From assembly GCA_016710325.1 (NCBI GenBank), contig JADJXK010000002.1, forward strand, positions 310,001-374,000: a DNA stretch of 64,000 nt, in the 5' to 3' direction. Shown piece by piece: positions 54,257-63,811 of the stretch (the first letter of the stretch is position 1; each line of letters opens with the position of its first letter). The notes beneath the pieces were generated by a model. That model did no database searches, had not been told where the DNA came from, and saw nothing but the letters and a program-made list of their open reading frames with translations. Position numbers and translations under genes: made by a program. The DNA is from Candidatus Leptofilum proximum (lineage in GTDB: Bacteria > Chloroflexota > Anaerolineae > Promineifilales > Promineifilaceae).

Positions 54257-55439
54257 CGATACGGCCGTCCGCCACCCTCTCCACCGCCTGCAGCAAGCCG
54301 CCCTCCTCGTGGGTGTGCTGATGAGCATCGCCAGCCTGGTGGGGCTGTGGCTGGACCAGGCCGAGTTTTTCCGCAGCTACCTGCTGGGCTACGTCATGGT
54401 GAGCGGGGTAGCCGTGGGCTGCCTGCCCCTGCTGATGCTGCATTACCTGGCCAGCGGCCCGTGGGGTTTTATGCTGCGCCGCTTTTTGGAGGCGGGCGTA
54501 TGGTCGCTGCCGCTGCTGGCGCTGCTGTTTGTGCCGCTGTTGTTTGGTCTGCGCCAGATTTACGTGTGGGCCGATCCGGCCCTCGTGGCCCAGGATGCGC
54601 TGCTGCAGCACAAACAGCCCTATTTAAACGTGCCGTTTTTTGTGGGGCGTACGGCCGTTTACCTGCTCATCTGGGCGGCCATGGCCTGGCTGCTGGTGCG
54701 CTGGTCGCGCCGCCAGGACAGCAGCGACAGCCTCGATTGGCGCGCCCGCGCCGGCAAACTCAGCGGACCGGGGCTGGCCATCTATCTTTTCACCGCCTCC
54801 TACGCGGCCATCGACTGGATGATGACGCTGGAGCCGCACTGGTACTCCACCGCTTACGGGCTGGTGGTGGTGACGGGCCAGCTGCTGGCCAGCCTGGCCC
54901 TGGCCCTGGCCGCGGCCGTCTGGCTGCGCGATCAGCCGCCGCTGAAGGAACTTATCACCCCCGGCCTGTTCCACGACATGGGCAACCTGCTGCTGGGCTT
55001 TTTGCTGCTGTGGATGTACGTGGTTTTTATCCAATACCTGGTTATCTGGTCCGGCAATTTGCCGGAAGAGGTGCCCTGGTTCCTGCACCGCACCCAGGGC
55101 GGCTGGCAGTGGGTGCTGCTGAGCATCGTGCTGCTGGGTTTTGCCGCGCCGTTTCTGGCCCTGGTTTCCACCGGCTTCCAACCGCGCATCCGGGTGTTAA
55201 CGGCCGTTACCCCCCTCGTCTTCATCATGCAGTTGGTGAACGTTTACTGGCTGGTCATGCCCGCCTTTTACCCCGACGGCTGGACCTGGCACTGGCTGCA
55301 CCTGGCCGCGCCCCTGGCGCTGGGCAGCCTCTGGCTGGCGGGCGCTGCATTTTACTTGCGCCGGACCCCCCTGCTGCCGCAGGAGGACCCGCGTTTGAAG
55401 GAGATTTTTGCCGAACGTGAACGACACCAGGCAGCCTGA
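54243..55439 (+). CDS. actF: alternative complex III membrane subunit, ActF
   Basis: 398 residues, overlapping actE by 14 nt. Ten hydrophobic helices in an NrfD-like arrangement. Recognisable segments: SYAAIDWMMTLEPHWYSTAYG, here 21 residues split as SYAAIDWMMTLEPHW and YSTAYG, and NLLLGFLLLWMYVVFIQYLVIW. This is the second large membrane subunit that, with ActC, forms the quinol-oxidising part. Confidence 0.92.
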   Translation: MAQNNDTAVRHPLHRLQQAALLVGVLMSIASLVGLWLDQAEFFRSYLLGYVMVSGVAVGCLPLLMLHYLASGPWGFMLRRFLEAGVWSLPLLALLFVPLLFGLRQIYVWADPALVAQDALLQHKQPYLNVPFFVGRTAVYLLIWAAMAWLLVRWSRRQDSSDSLDWRARAGKLSGPGLAIYLFTASYAAIDWMMTLEPHWYSTAYGLVVVTGQLLASLALALAAAVWLRDQPPLKELITPGLFHDMGNLLLGFLLLWMYVVFIQYLVIWSGNLPEEVPWFLHRTQGGWQWVLLSIVLLGFAAPFLALVSTGFQPRIRVLTAVTPLVFIMQLVNVYWLVMPAFYPDGWTWHWLHLAAPLALGSLWLAGAAFYLRRTPLLPQEDPRLKEIFAERERHQAA

Positions 55440-55836
55440 GACACACGAAGAACAAGATGTCAACGTCCGCCGTGTCACCATGGCGGGCATCGGCCTGTTG
55501 ATCACGGTGCTCATCACCCTGGGGATAATGGTCGTGCTGATGGGATTCCTGCTCGGTGATGAACGAGAGCAAGTTCTGGCCGACCCGCCCACGCCGCTGC
55601 CTGCGGCCGTACCGGGTTTACAGGCAGCCCCGGCCCAGGAGTGGCTGAGCTTTCAGGCCACCCAGGAGGCTCACCTGGCAACGTATGGTTGGGTGGATGA
55701 AGCGGGCGGCGTGGCCCACATTCCCATCGACCGGGCCATGGCCCTGCTGCTGGAACACGGACTGCCAACTCCGGCGCCTACGGCCGTTTCCACCGCCACC
55801 GTCACCCCGGCCCCCACAGCGGAGGCCAACGAATGA
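55408..55836 (+). CDS. small membrane protein between actF and SCO
   Basis: 142 residues if the TTG at 55408 (AAGGAG upstream) is used; a GTG at 55417 is the alternative. It overlaps actF by 32 nt. One membrane helix (about 26-49), then an outside part with YGWVDEAGGVAHIPIDRAM, a motif I associate with small proteins encoded next to complex III/caa3 genes, and a Thr/Pro-rich tail. Its role is unknown; an assembly or accessory subunit is likely from position. Confidence 0.75.
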   Translation: MPNVNDTRQPETHEEQDVNVRRVTMAGIGLLITVLITLGIMVVLMGFLLGDEREQVLADPPTPLPAAVPGLQAAPAQEWLSFQATQEAHLATYGWVDEAGGVAHIPIDRAMALLLEHGLPTPAPTAVSTATVTPAPTAEANE

Positions 55837-56624
55837 AGCAGCGACTCTTTGGGCTGATCCTCTTGCTCCTGCCTGCCCTGGCACCGTTTGCCGGAACGGC
55901 CGCTGCCCACGGCAACCATCCCGACCCAATGGCCGTCACTTTTGAGCAAAACCTGGACGGCCAGCTGCCGCTGGACGTGACGTTTATCGACGAAACGGAA
56001 ACCCAGGTGGCATTGAATGATTATTTTGGCGCACAGCCTGTGGTGGTGGTGATGGGCTACTTTGAGTGCCCCACACTGTGTGTGGAGGTGGTGTATCCAG
56101 CGCTGGCCAAATCTGCGCAAGAGCTGTCCGGCCTGGCACCGGGTGCTGATTTTACGGTTCTGGCCATCACGATTGATCCGGCGGAAACGGCCGCTGCCGC
56201 CGCCCGCACCAAAACCCAATTCCTGGGGAATGTCAACCAGCCGGGCTGGCACTTCCTCACCGGGTCGCAGACGGCCATTGATGCCGTGGCCGATGCCATC
56301 GGCTTCCACTACGCCTACGACGAGGCCACGGAGCAGTTTAGCCACCCCAGCGGCATCGTGGTGCTAACGCCCGCAGGCAAAATCGCCCGCTACTTCATGG
56401 GGGTGGAATTCTCGCCGCGTGACCTGCGCCTGGCGTTGATTGAAGCGGGTGAAGGCACGGTGGGTACGGCCGTTGACCAGCTGCTGCTGCTGTGTTACCG
56501 GTACGATCCGCAGAACGGCCGTTACAACAGCATCATCTGGACCGCAGCCCGGCTGCTGGGCATGGGCACCCTTCTGGTCCTTGCAGCCGTCATCTGGCGT
56601 GCACAAAAGGGAGTTCGCACATGA
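55833..56624 (+). CDS. SCO1/SenC copper chaperone
   Basis: 263 residues with signal peptide, thioredoxin-like domain and a C-terminal membrane helix. The copper site is CPTLC (FECPTLCVEV) with the distant His in QFSHPSG. SCO proteins deliver copper to the CuA centre of the cytochrome oxidase subunit II, encoded next. The C-terminal anchor is typical of operon-linked SCO proteins. The start overlaps the small membrane protein and the end overlaps coxB by 4 nt. Confidence 0.92.
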   Translation: MKQRLFGLILLLLPALAPFAGTAAAHGNHPDPMAVTFEQNLDGQLPLDVTFIDETETQVALNDYFGAQPVVVVMGYFECPTLCVEVVYPALAKSAQELSGLAPGADFTVLAITIDPAETAAAAARTKTQFLGNVNQPGWHFLTGSQTAIDAVADAIGFHYAYDEATEQFSHPSGIVVLTPAGKIARYFMGVEFSPRDLRLALIEAGEGTVGTAVDQLLLLCYRYDPQNGRYNSIIWTAARLLGMGTLLVLAAVIWRAQKGVRT

Positions 56625-57562
56625 TCGATGTTCTCATTCCGGAGCAGGCTTCCACTGCCGCCGGGCAGGTTGACCTGCTCTTCCTGACGCTGATAGCCCT
56701 CAGCGGCTTTTTTATCGTACTGATTTTTTCCCTGCTGATTTACTTCGGCATTAAGTACCGGCGCGGCTCCAGCGCCGATCGCACAGCGCCGCCAGCCACC
56801 AGCATACGCCTGGAGCTGTTCTGGACGCTTGGTCCGCTGCTGCTGGGCCTGCCAGTGTTTGTCTGGGCGGCCAGCGTTTACCTGGATAATTCGGTGCCGC
56901 CGCACGATGCGCTGGAGATCAACGTGGTGGGTAAGCAGTGGATGTGGCACATTCAGCATCCAGACGGCCGTCGCGAAATCGACGAGCTGCATGTGCCCGT
57001 CAACCAACCCGTCAAGCTGCAAATGATTTCCCAGGACGTGATTCACAGCTTCTGGATTCCCGATTTTCGCCTCAAGCAAGATGTGCTGCCGGGGCGTTAC
57101 ACCACGCTCTGGTTTGAGGCCACGCAAACCGGCACGTTCCCCCTGAAGTGCGCCGAATTTTGCGGCACACACCATTCGTTTATGGTGGGGCGGGTCATTG
57201 TGATGGAACCGGCTGAATACCAGACCTGGCTGGGCGGCGAGGCGCAGGGCGAGACGCTGGCGGCGCAGGGCGAACAGCTGTTTGCCCGCCTGGGATGCAG
57301 TTCCTGCCACGAGCCGGACCCCGAGCAAGACGGCCGTGGTCCCTCGCTGCTGGGGCTTTACGGTGACGAGGTGGAGTTGCAAGATGGCACCACGCTGGTG
57401 GCCGATGCTGACTACATCCGCCGCTCCATCCTGGAACCGCAGGAACAAATTGTCGCCGGGTACCAGCCCATCATGCCCTCCTTTGCCGGGCAGGTAGACG
57501 AGGCCGATCTGCTGGCGTTGATCAGCTACATCCAATCCTTGTCCGACGAAACGGAAGAGTAG
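56621..57562 (+). CDS. coxB: cytochrome c oxidase subunit II with fused cytochrome c (caa3 type)
   Basis: 313 residues from the ATG at 56621 with GGGAG; the longer open frame overlaps SCO only. Two membrane helices, then the CuA domain with HSFWIPDFRLKQD and CAEFCGTHHSFM, then a C-terminal cytochrome c domain with CSSCHEPD (near residue 226) and Met in QPIMPSF. The fusion makes this a caa3-type oxidase that can take electrons directly from ActE. Confidence 0.94.
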   Translation: MIDVLIPEQASTAAGQVDLLFLTLIALSGFFIVLIFSLLIYFGIKYRRGSSADRTAPPATSIRLELFWTLGPLLLGLPVFVWAASVYLDNSVPPHDALEINVVGKQWMWHIQHPDGRREIDELHVPVNQPVKLQMISQDVIHSFWIPDFRLKQDVLPGRYTTLWFEATQTGTFPLKCAEFCGTHHSFMVGRVIVMEPAEYQTWLGGEAQGETLAAQGEQLFARLGCSSCHEPDPEQDGRGPSLLGLYGDEVELQDGTTLVADADYIRRSILEPQEQIVAGYQPIMPSFAGQVDEADLLALISYIQSLSDETEE

Positions 57563-57572
57563 GAAAATCCTT

Positions 57573-59240
57573 ATGAGCGATATTTTAGGCAACCAGTTGG
57601 GCAGCGGGGCGCGTGTAGCCGAAGCAGCGCCCCCAGTGCGGCACAAACATTATCTGAACGAAAGCTACACGGCTCGCTCCTGGCTGTTGACCACGGATCA
57701 CAAGCGCATTGGCATTTTGTACATGATTGCCGTGACCTTTTTCTTTGCCGTGGGCGGCGTGGCGGCAACGGCCGTTCGCCTGGAGCTCCTCACCCCCTAC
57801 GGCGACCTGGTGCAGGCGGAAACATACAACAAGCTGTTCACCATCCACGGTGTCATCATGGTCTGGTTTTTCCTCATCCCGTCGATCCCCAACACGCTGG
57901 GCAACTTCCTCATTCCCCTAATGATCGGCGCGGAAGACCTGGCTTTTCCCCGGCTGAACCTAGCCAGCTGGTACATCTTTATGATTGGCGGCCTGGTCAC
58001 CCTGTCGGCCGTGATCTTTGGCGGGGTGGACACGGGCTGGACCTTTTACACGCCATACAGCAGCGTTTACAGCAATACGGCCGTTGTCCTGGCCATTTTG
58101 GGTGTGGTCATTGCCGGGTTTTCCTCGATTTTTACCGGGGTGAACTTTGTGGTGACAGTGCACAAGCTGCGCGCGCCGGGCATGACCTGGTTCCGCCTGC
58201 CGCTGTTTGTCTGGAGCCACTACGCCACCAGCCTCATCCTGGTACTGGCCACGCCGGTGCTGGCCCTGGTGCTGATCCTCGTGGCCATTGAGCGCATCTT
58301 TGGCGTGGGCATCTTCGACCCGGCTCTGGGCGGCGACCCGCTGTTGTTCCAGCATCTGTTCTGGTTTTACTCCCATCCGGCGGTGTACATCATGATCTTG
58401 CCGGGCATGGGCGTCACCAGCGAGATTATTGCCGCCTTCTCCCGGCGGCGCGTGTTTGGTTACACCTTTGTCGCCTTCGCCAGCCTGGCGATTGCCACAT
58501 TGGGCTTCCTGGTGTGGGGGCACCACATGTTTGTCAGCGGCCAGTCGCTGTATGCCGGGCTGGCGTTTTCCATCCTCAGCTTTTTGGTCGCCATCCCCTC
58601 GGCGGTGAAGGTGTTTAACTGGACCGCCACGCTGTACAAGGGGGAAATCAGCTTCGACACGCCGATGCTGTACGCCCTGGGCTTCATCGGCCTGTTCACC
58701 GTGGGCGGGCTGACGGGGCTGTTCCTGGCCTCGCTGGCGGTGGATGTGCACGTGCACGACAGTTATTTTGTGGTGGCCCATTTTCACTACATCATGGTGG
58801 GCTCCACGGTGATGGCCTACCTCGGCGGCATTCACTACTGGTGGCCCAAGATGAGCGGCCGTTTATATTCGGAAGCGTGGGGGCGTTTCTCGGCCATCCT
58901 GATTTTTGCCGGGTTTAACCTGACGTTTTTCCCGCAGTTTGTGCTGGGTTACCTGGGCATGCCGCGCCGCTATTACCAGTATGCGCCGGATTTCCAGGTG
59001 TTTAACGTGCTGTCGACGGCCGGGGCGTCGATTCTGGCGGTGGGTTACCTGCTGCCGTTGTTTTATTTGCTGCTGTCGCTGCGCGACGGCCGTTCCGCCC
59101 CCGCCAATCCCTGGGAAGCCACCGGCCTGGAGTGGCAAACGCCGTCGCCCCCACCCAAGGAAAATTTCCACGAGATTCCTGTGGTGACACACGAAGCGTA
59201 TGAGCGAGCGTCTCCCGACGAAAAGCGAGTGGGCGAATGA
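57573..59240 (+). CDS. coxA: cytochrome c oxidase subunit I
   Basis: 555 residues, twelve membrane helices. Haem and copper ligands: HGVIMVWF (low-spin haem His), FWFYSHPAVYIMILPGMG (CuB His), WGHHMFVSG (CuB His pair) and VAHFHYIMVG (haem a3 and a His). The YSHPAV form instead of GHPEV places it in the A2 subfamily of proton-pumping haem-copper oxidases, in which tyrosine-serine replaces the usual glutamate of the D channel. It reduces oxygen to water. Confidence 0.95.
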   Translation: MSDILGNQLGSGARVAEAAPPVRHKHYLNESYTARSWLLTTDHKRIGILYMIAVTFFFAVGGVAATAVRLELLTPYGDLVQAETYNKLFTIHGVIMVWFFLIPSIPNTLGNFLIPLMIGAEDLAFPRLNLASWYIFMIGGLVTLSAVIFGGVDTGWTFYTPYSSVYSNTAVVLAILGVVIAGFSSIFTGVNFVVTVHKLRAPGMTWFRLPLFVWSHYATSLILVLATPVLALVLILVAIERIFGVGIFDPALGGDPLLFQHLFWFYSHPAVYIMILPGMGVTSEIIAAFSRRRVFGYTFVAFASLAIATLGFLVWGHHMFVSGQSLYAGLAFSILSFLVAIPSAVKVFNWTATLYKGEISFDTPMLYALGFIGLFTVGGLTGLFLASLAVDVHVHDSYFVVAHFHYIMVGSTVMAYLGGIHYWWPKMSGRLYSEAWGRFSAILIFAGFNLTFFPQFVLGYLGMPRRYYQYAPDFQVFNVLSTAGASILAVGYLLPLFYLLLSLRDGRSAPANPWEATGLEWQTPSPPPKENFHEIPVVTHEAYERASPDEKRVGE

Positions 59241-59872
59241 ACCAGCACATTATGAACGAAGAGGCCCTGGCCCGCGACCGGGAAATAAATGCCCTGGGCA
59301 TGTGGGTCTTCCTGGCTTCAGAAATTATGCTGTTTGGCGGCCTGTTCCTGGGCTACACGGTGTACCGCTACCTGTACCCCGCCGCCTTTGCCGAGGCCAG
59401 CCGCCACCTGGATTTGTGGCTGGGCACGGCCAACACGGCCGTTCTGCTCACCAGCAGCCTGACAATGGCCCTGGCCGTGCACCACTCACGCGCGGCAAAA
59501 CGGAAAACGGCCGTGCTCTTCCTCCTGCTCACCATAGCCCTGGGGCTACTCTTTCTGGGCATCAAAGGGTACGAATATTGGCAGGAGTACCAGGAGCAGC
59601 TCATCCCCGGCCTCAATTTTGTGTACGAGGGCGCCAATCCGGCCACGGTCCGGCTGTTTTTCAGCCTGTACTTCATTATGACCGGGCTGCATGCGGTGCA
59701 TTTGTCGGTGGGCATTTTGTTAGTAGGTGCGGCGATAGTGCTGGGGGGGAAACGGCCGTTTGCCCACAACCCCGCTGAACCGGCCGAAATGATCGGCCTC
59801 TACTGGCACTTTGTCGATGTGGTCTGGGTCTTCCTGTTTCCGATGCTCTACCTCATCGACCGGGCCGCTTGA
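59237..59872 (+). CDS. coxC: cytochrome c oxidase subunit III
   Basis: 211 residues, overlapping coxA by 4 nt. Five membrane helices. Family motifs: MWVFLASEIMLFGGLF, TGLHAVHLSVGI and YWHFVDVVWVFLFP near the end. It supports stability and proton uptake of subunit I. Confidence 0.93.
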   Translation: MNQHIMNEEALARDREINALGMWVFLASEIMLFGGLFLGYTVYRYLYPAAFAEASRHLDLWLGTANTAVLLTSSLTMALAVHHSRAAKRKTAVLFLLLTIALGLLFLGIKGYEYWQEYQEQLIPGLNFVYEGANPATVRLFFSLYFIMTGLHAVHLSVGILLVGAAIVLGGKRPFAHNPAEPAEMIGLYWHFVDVVWVFLFPMLYLIDRAA

Positions 59873-59887
59873 CATTTGGAGGGCTCA

Positions 59888-60175
59888 ATGACTCATTCTG
59901 ACTCGTCGATTCGCACCTATCTCCTGGTTTATGTGGCGCTGCTGGCGCTGGTGGCGGCCACCGTCGCCGCCGCCTTCCTGCCCGCTGGACCGTGGAACCT
60001 GGTGCTGGCCCTGGGCATTGCCCTGACCAAGGCGCTGCTGATCATTCTCTTTTTTATGCACGTCAAAGCGGGCAGCCGGTTGATCAAGCTGTTTGCCGGG
60101 GCGGGCTTTTTGTGGCTGGTGATACTGTTTGTGCTGGCTTTGAGCGATTACCTGGCGCGGACGTATTGGGGGTAA
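59888..60175 (+). CDS. coxD: cytochrome c oxidase subunit IV
   Basis: 95 residues from the ATG at 59888 with GGAGG. Three membrane helices. The segment ALTKALLIILFFMHVK is diagnostic of prokaryotic subunit IV (CoxD/CtaF). It closes the respiratory operon; no clear terminator follows, only an ACGGCCGT copy and AT-rich DNA. Confidence 0.88.
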   Translation: MTHSDSSIRTYLLVYVALLALVAATVAAAFLPAGPWNLVLALGIALTKALLIILFFMHVKAGSRLIKLFAGAGFLWLVILFVLALSDYLARTYWG

Positions 60176-60312
60176 ATGGGTGAGGGAACGGCCGTTTTCC
60201 GCCATTTATACCACGCGCATACCCATAGTTATGCCCCTGATAGATTGAAAAACATGCGGCAGTTCCGGTACCTTTGAACCTGACAAATTATGCAATCGAG
60301 AAGGATCAAACC

Positions 60313-61251
60313 ATGAACGAGCAAGAGATTAAAGATTTACGGCTGCCCAGCAGCCGTTCCGTACCCAATTTGGAAGACACCGCTTACCGCCTCAGCCGGA
60401 ACATTTTAAAGATGACCACCGAAGCCGGATCGGGCCACCCGTCCAGTTCTCTGTCGGCCATCGACGTGATGACGGCGCTCTATTTTGGCGGTATCCTGCG
60501 CTACGACCCGGATCAGCGGGACTGGCCTGGCCGGGATCGCTTTATCCTCAGCAAAGGGCACGCCGCTCCCGCACTCTACGCCGTTTTGGCCGAAGCAGGC
60601 TATTTTGACGCCGACCTGCTCATGACCCTGCGCGATTTTGGCAGCCCGTTGGAAGGCCACCCCAACATGCGGGCGCTGCCCGGCGTGGAAGCCTCCACCG
60701 GGTCGCTGGGCCAGGGACTTTCCATTGGTCTGGGCCATGCGCTGGCAGCCCAGGTAGACAACATGCAGTATCGCGTCTACGTGCTCATCGGCGATGGCGA
60801 ATCGGACGAAGGGCAGATTTGGGAAGCGGCCATGGGCGCCGCCAAGTACAAGGTGGCCAATCTGACGGCAATCCTGGACTACAACAAGTACCAGCAAACC
60901 GGCGCCGTCAACGAGGTGATGCCTTCCCTGGAGCCCGTCGTTGACAAGTGGGAAGCGTTTGGCTGGGACGTGCGCGAAATTGACGGCCACAACATGGATG
61001 AAGTGCTGGCCGCCCTGCAAGACGTGCGCCGCGTGACGGATCAGCCGCAAATCATCATTGCCCATACTCTGAAGGGACGTGGGTTATCCCCGTTTGAGGG
61101 GGATGCCGTCAACCGCAAACACGGCGAGCCGCTGAATGAGGAAGAGCTGGCCACGGCGCTGGCCGAACTCGATGACGAGCACGCCACCACGGTGGCCAAT
61201 GATTTACCCGAACCCGACTACACTGCCGAAGACCTGCATGGAGAGATATAA
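60313..61251 (+). CDS. transketolase, N-terminal subunit
   Basis: 312 residues from the ATG at 60313 with AAGGAT. Thiamine diphosphate features: EAGSGHPSSSLSAIDVMTAL, SKGHAAPALYAVL, TGSLGQGLSIGLG and the GDG motif in LIGDGESDEGQIWEA. It is the first half of a transketolase split in two genes, as in many archaea and bacteria. With the next gene it moves two-carbon units in the pentose phosphate pathway. Confidence 0.92.
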   Translation: MNEQEIKDLRLPSSRSVPNLEDTAYRLSRNILKMTTEAGSGHPSSSLSAIDVMTALYFGGILRYDPDQRDWPGRDRFILSKGHAAPALYAVLAEAGYFDADLLMTLRDFGSPLEGHPNMRALPGVEASTGSLGQGLSIGLGHALAAQVDNMQYRVYVLIGDGESDEGQIWEAAMGAAKYKVANLTAILDYNKYQQTGAVNEVMPSLEPVVDKWEAFGWDVREIDGHNMDEVLAALQDVRRVTDQPQIIIAHTLKGRGLSPFEGDAVNRKHGEPLNEEELATALAELDDEHATTVANDLPEPDYTAEDLHGEI

Positions 61252-61254
61252 CAC

Positions 61255-62238
61255 ATGAATATTGGCAAAAAAATTGGTCTGGAGATGGGACCGCCCACCC
61301 GCAATGCCTTTGGCGAGGCGCTGGCTGAACTCGGCGAGACAAACGCCAATCTGGTTGTTGTGGATGGCGATGTGGGCAACTCCACCCGCACGGAATATTT
61401 TGGGGATGAGTTTCCCACCCGCTTTTTCAACCTGGGCATTGCCGAAAGTAACCTGGTCGGCGTGGCCAGCGGCCTGGCCGCGGCTGGCAAAGACGTGGTG
61501 GCCGCCAGCTTTGCCGCCTTTTTGTTGGGCAACGCCTATGACCAGATTCGCATGGGCATTGCTTACCCGCAGGCCAACGTGAAGCTGGTTGGCTCACACA
61601 GCGGCATCAGCATTGGCGAAGATGGCCCCAGCCAGATGGGGATTGAGGACATTGCCCTGGCCACCTCTCTACCCCACTTCACCGTCATCGTGCCCGCGGA
61701 TGCGCCCTCCACCGAAGCGGCGACAAAAGCGCTGTTTTCGTTTGACGGCCCGGCTTATCTGCGCACCGGACGACCGAAATCCCCCGTTGTGTATCCCAAT
61801 GGCCTTGAGTTTGAAGTCGGCAAAGCCAACCAGCTGCGCGACGGCCGTCACGCTACGATCATTGCTTGCGGCCTCATGGTTGCCGCCGCCCTGGAAGCGG
61901 CCCACGAGCTGAGCGAAGATGGCCTGGAAATCCGCGTGCTGGACATGCACACGATTAAGCCGCTGGATGAAACGGCCGTTGTCCGCGCCGCGCAGCAAAC
62001 CGGGGCCATTGTGACCGCCGAGGAGCATTTGCTGGATGGCGGTTTAGGTGCGGCCGTAGCCGTCTGCGTGGCCCAATACCACCCTGTGCCCATGCGTTTT
62101 GTCGGCATCCGCAATCGCTACGCCGAGTCGGGTGACCCGGAGGCGCTGCTCGAAAAGTATGGCCTGACGCCACAAAACATCGCCCAGGCCGTGCGTGAGG
62201 CCATCGACCATAAGGAAAACAACAACGGCGGCCGCTAG
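61255..62238 (+). CDS. transketolase, C-terminal subunit
   Basis: 327 residues, starting 3 nt after the first subunit. Contains the pyrimidine-binding domain (VVDGDVGNSTRTEYF, FNLGIAESNLVGVASGLA, SHSGISIGEDGPSQMGIEDI) and the C-terminal transketolase domain (ALFSFDGPAYLRTGR, VLDMHTIKPLDE). It pairs with the upstream half to build the active site at the subunit interface. DXS-like or pyruvate dehydrogenase identity is less likely because of the partner gene. Confidence 0.92.
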   Translation: MNIGKKIGLEMGPPTRNAFGEALAELGETNANLVVVDGDVGNSTRTEYFGDEFPTRFFNLGIAESNLVGVASGLAAAGKDVVAASFAAFLLGNAYDQIRMGIAYPQANVKLVGSHSGISIGEDGPSQMGIEDIALATSLPHFTVIVPADAPSTEAATKALFSFDGPAYLRTGRPKSPVVYPNGLEFEVGKANQLRDGRHATIIACGLMVAAALEAAHELSEDGLEIRVLDMHTIKPLDETAVVRAAQQTGAIVTAEEHLLDGGLGAAVAVCVAQYHPVPMRFVGIRNRYAESGDPEALLEKYGLTPQNIAQAVREAIDHKENNNGGR

Positions 62239-62261
62239 ACGCAACAACTTCCTGTATTTAT

Positions 62262-62384
62262 GGCTCTTTGGGAATTCAGGGGGTGTACAGCCCGTGAAGC
62301 GTGAAACGTGAAACGTGACCAGAGGACCATCACGTTTCACGCTTCACGTTTCACGCCAAACCCCACGAAATCCTGAAGACCCAA
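62262..62384. repeat. dispersed intergenic repeat, copy 3 (inverted orientation)
   Basis: The reverse complement aligns over about 110 bp with copies 1 and 2: TGGCGTGAAACGTGA, CCTCTGGTCACGTTTCACG and ACCCCCTGAATTCC. The hairpin here has two GTGAAACG units per arm and pairs nearly perfectly. It lies between the convergent transketolase and mgtC genes, where it may work as a terminator. Confidence 0.82.
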
Positions 62385-62389
62385 CTGCA

Positions 62390-62830
62390 TTACACTCTCT
62401 CGGAGAGGATTTTTGCCCCGTGCAGGATGAGCAGCACGATGGCGGTAGCCCCTACCGCCAGAACAAACTGTTCTAAAGCTACCGCCACTCCCAATGCCGC
62501 CGCCAGCAGAAGCGAAGCGGCCGTCGTGAGTCCTTCAATTTTGTTTTCACTACCCCGGTGCCGGATGATGGTGCCCGCCCCCAAAAAGGTAATCCCGGTA
62601 ATCACCGCTTCGATAATACGGATGGGATCGGCATTGATCACCGATTGATCAATCCCCAGCTGCGTCACCATGACGCCGCCCAGGCCGGTGAGCATAGCGG
62701 CTGAGCCAGCTACGAGCATGTGGGTACGCAGCCCGGCTGGCTTGTCGGCCGCTTCACGCTCAAAGCCAATTATCCCACCCAACACCATCGCCAGGACGAT
62801 TTCGCCCAAAATTTGCAGCTGAATTATCAT
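62390..62830 (-). CDS. MgtC/SapB-family membrane protein
   Basis: 146 residues, four membrane helices. LAMVLGGIIGFEREAADKPAGLRTH (written over two halves, LAMVLGGIIGFERE and ADKPAGLRTH) is the family's defining N-terminal motif; FLGAGTIIRHRGSE is the second. MgtC proteins support growth under low magnesium by acting on the membrane ATP synthase or potential in some bacteria. MgtE is encoded elsewhere in this window. Confidence 0.92.
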   Translation of the reverse strand: MIIQLQILGEIVLAMVLGGIIGFEREAADKPAGLRTHMLVAGSAAMLTGLGGVMVTQLGIDQSVINADPIRIIEAVITGITFLGAGTIIRHRGSENKIEGLTTAASLLLAAALGVAVALEQFVLAVGATAIVLLILHGAKILSERV

Positions 62831-62853
62831 ATGTTAGACGGTTACTTAGGTGC

Positions 62854-63603
62854 TCAGCGGATTTCCCAGACAACCTGTACATTGGCCTGGATGGTCATGG
62901 TACCGGCCTGAATGGGCACGCTGGACTCCGCCGCGGCCTGGTCAGCCAGCGCAAAGGGCAGCGGCCCACCCCCACTCACTTCGATGATGCTGTGTACCGG
63001 CCCCAGGTCGGCCCCCGCCAGCTGGGTAAGCTGTTCGGCTTTCTCCTGGGCGTTGTTGATGGCTGCTTCTCGTGCCTCAGCTTCCAGTTCCTCGCGGTTG
63101 CTGATCTGGAACTCAATGCCCTGGATATTGTTGCTGCCAGCGGTTACGGCCGTATCCAACAGCGCCCCCAGCATCTGCAAATCACTCACCATCACCCGCA
63201 CCATGTTGTTGGCCTGGTAGCCAACCAACTCACGCGATTGGCCGTTGGTACTCGTTTCATACACGGGCTGCAGGCGGAACCCTTCGGTGGTAATGTCGCT
63301 TTCTTCGATGCCTGCTTCGATGGTGGCGGAAATAACGGCCGTCATGCGCTCATTGTTTTCTTCCAGGGCGGCTTCGGCCGTATCGGCCTCCGTTTGCACA
63401 CCCAGGCGCACCACAGCCTGGTCCGGCTCGGCCTGCACCTGGCCGTGGCCCGACACTTCGATGGTGGCCAGGTCATCGGTTGTCTGGCCGGTTTGCGCCG
63501 CCACAGGCAGCGGCGGCTGCGTGATAATCGTTAACCCCACCCCCAGAAACAGGGAAAATGCAAGAAAAAATGTTGCAAGAATCCACAGTTTACCTTTCAT
63601 CAT
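62854..63603 (-). CDS. exported SIMPL-domain protein (DUF541)
   Basis: 249 residues with AGGAG; either of two adjacent ATGs may start it. Signal peptide (about 1-37), then one SIMPL domain: IEVSGHGQVQAEPDQAVVRLG, shown here as IEVSGHGQVQ and PDQAVVRLGV, with YQANNMVRVMVSDL and the C-terminal PIQAGTMTIQANVQVVW. SIMPL proteins are periplasmic or surface oligomers linked to oxidative-stress tolerance in some bacteria. It is upstream of mgtC on the same strand, with a 23-bp gap. Confidence 0.88.
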   Translation of the reverse strand: MMKGKLWILATFFLAFSLFLGVGLTIITQPPLPVAAQTGQTTDDLATIEVSGHGQVQAEPDQAVVRLGVQTEADTAEAALEENNERMTAVISATIEAGIEESDITTEGFRLQPVYETSTNGQSRELVGYQANNMVRVMVSDLQMLGALLDTAVTAGSNNIQGIEFQISNREELEAEAREAAINNAQEKAEQLTQLAGADLGPVHSIIEVSGGGPLPFALADQAAAESSVPIQAGTMTIQANVQVVWEIR

Positions 63604-63811
63604 TTAGTGTACTCCTTTTATCCTTTTACCCTTTGTGAGTCTCTACCATAACACAGTTTTTGCCCGAGACTGCCTGGTCTATACCGCAAACATATCTATT
63701 TTTGTGCCTGGGCACATGGAATACGGCCGTAAAAAGAAGCGGTGGCAGGCAGCCCCGGCCGCCTGCTACCCACGCAAGGAAAAGACACAACACCATTTTG
63801 GGGCAGCGCGC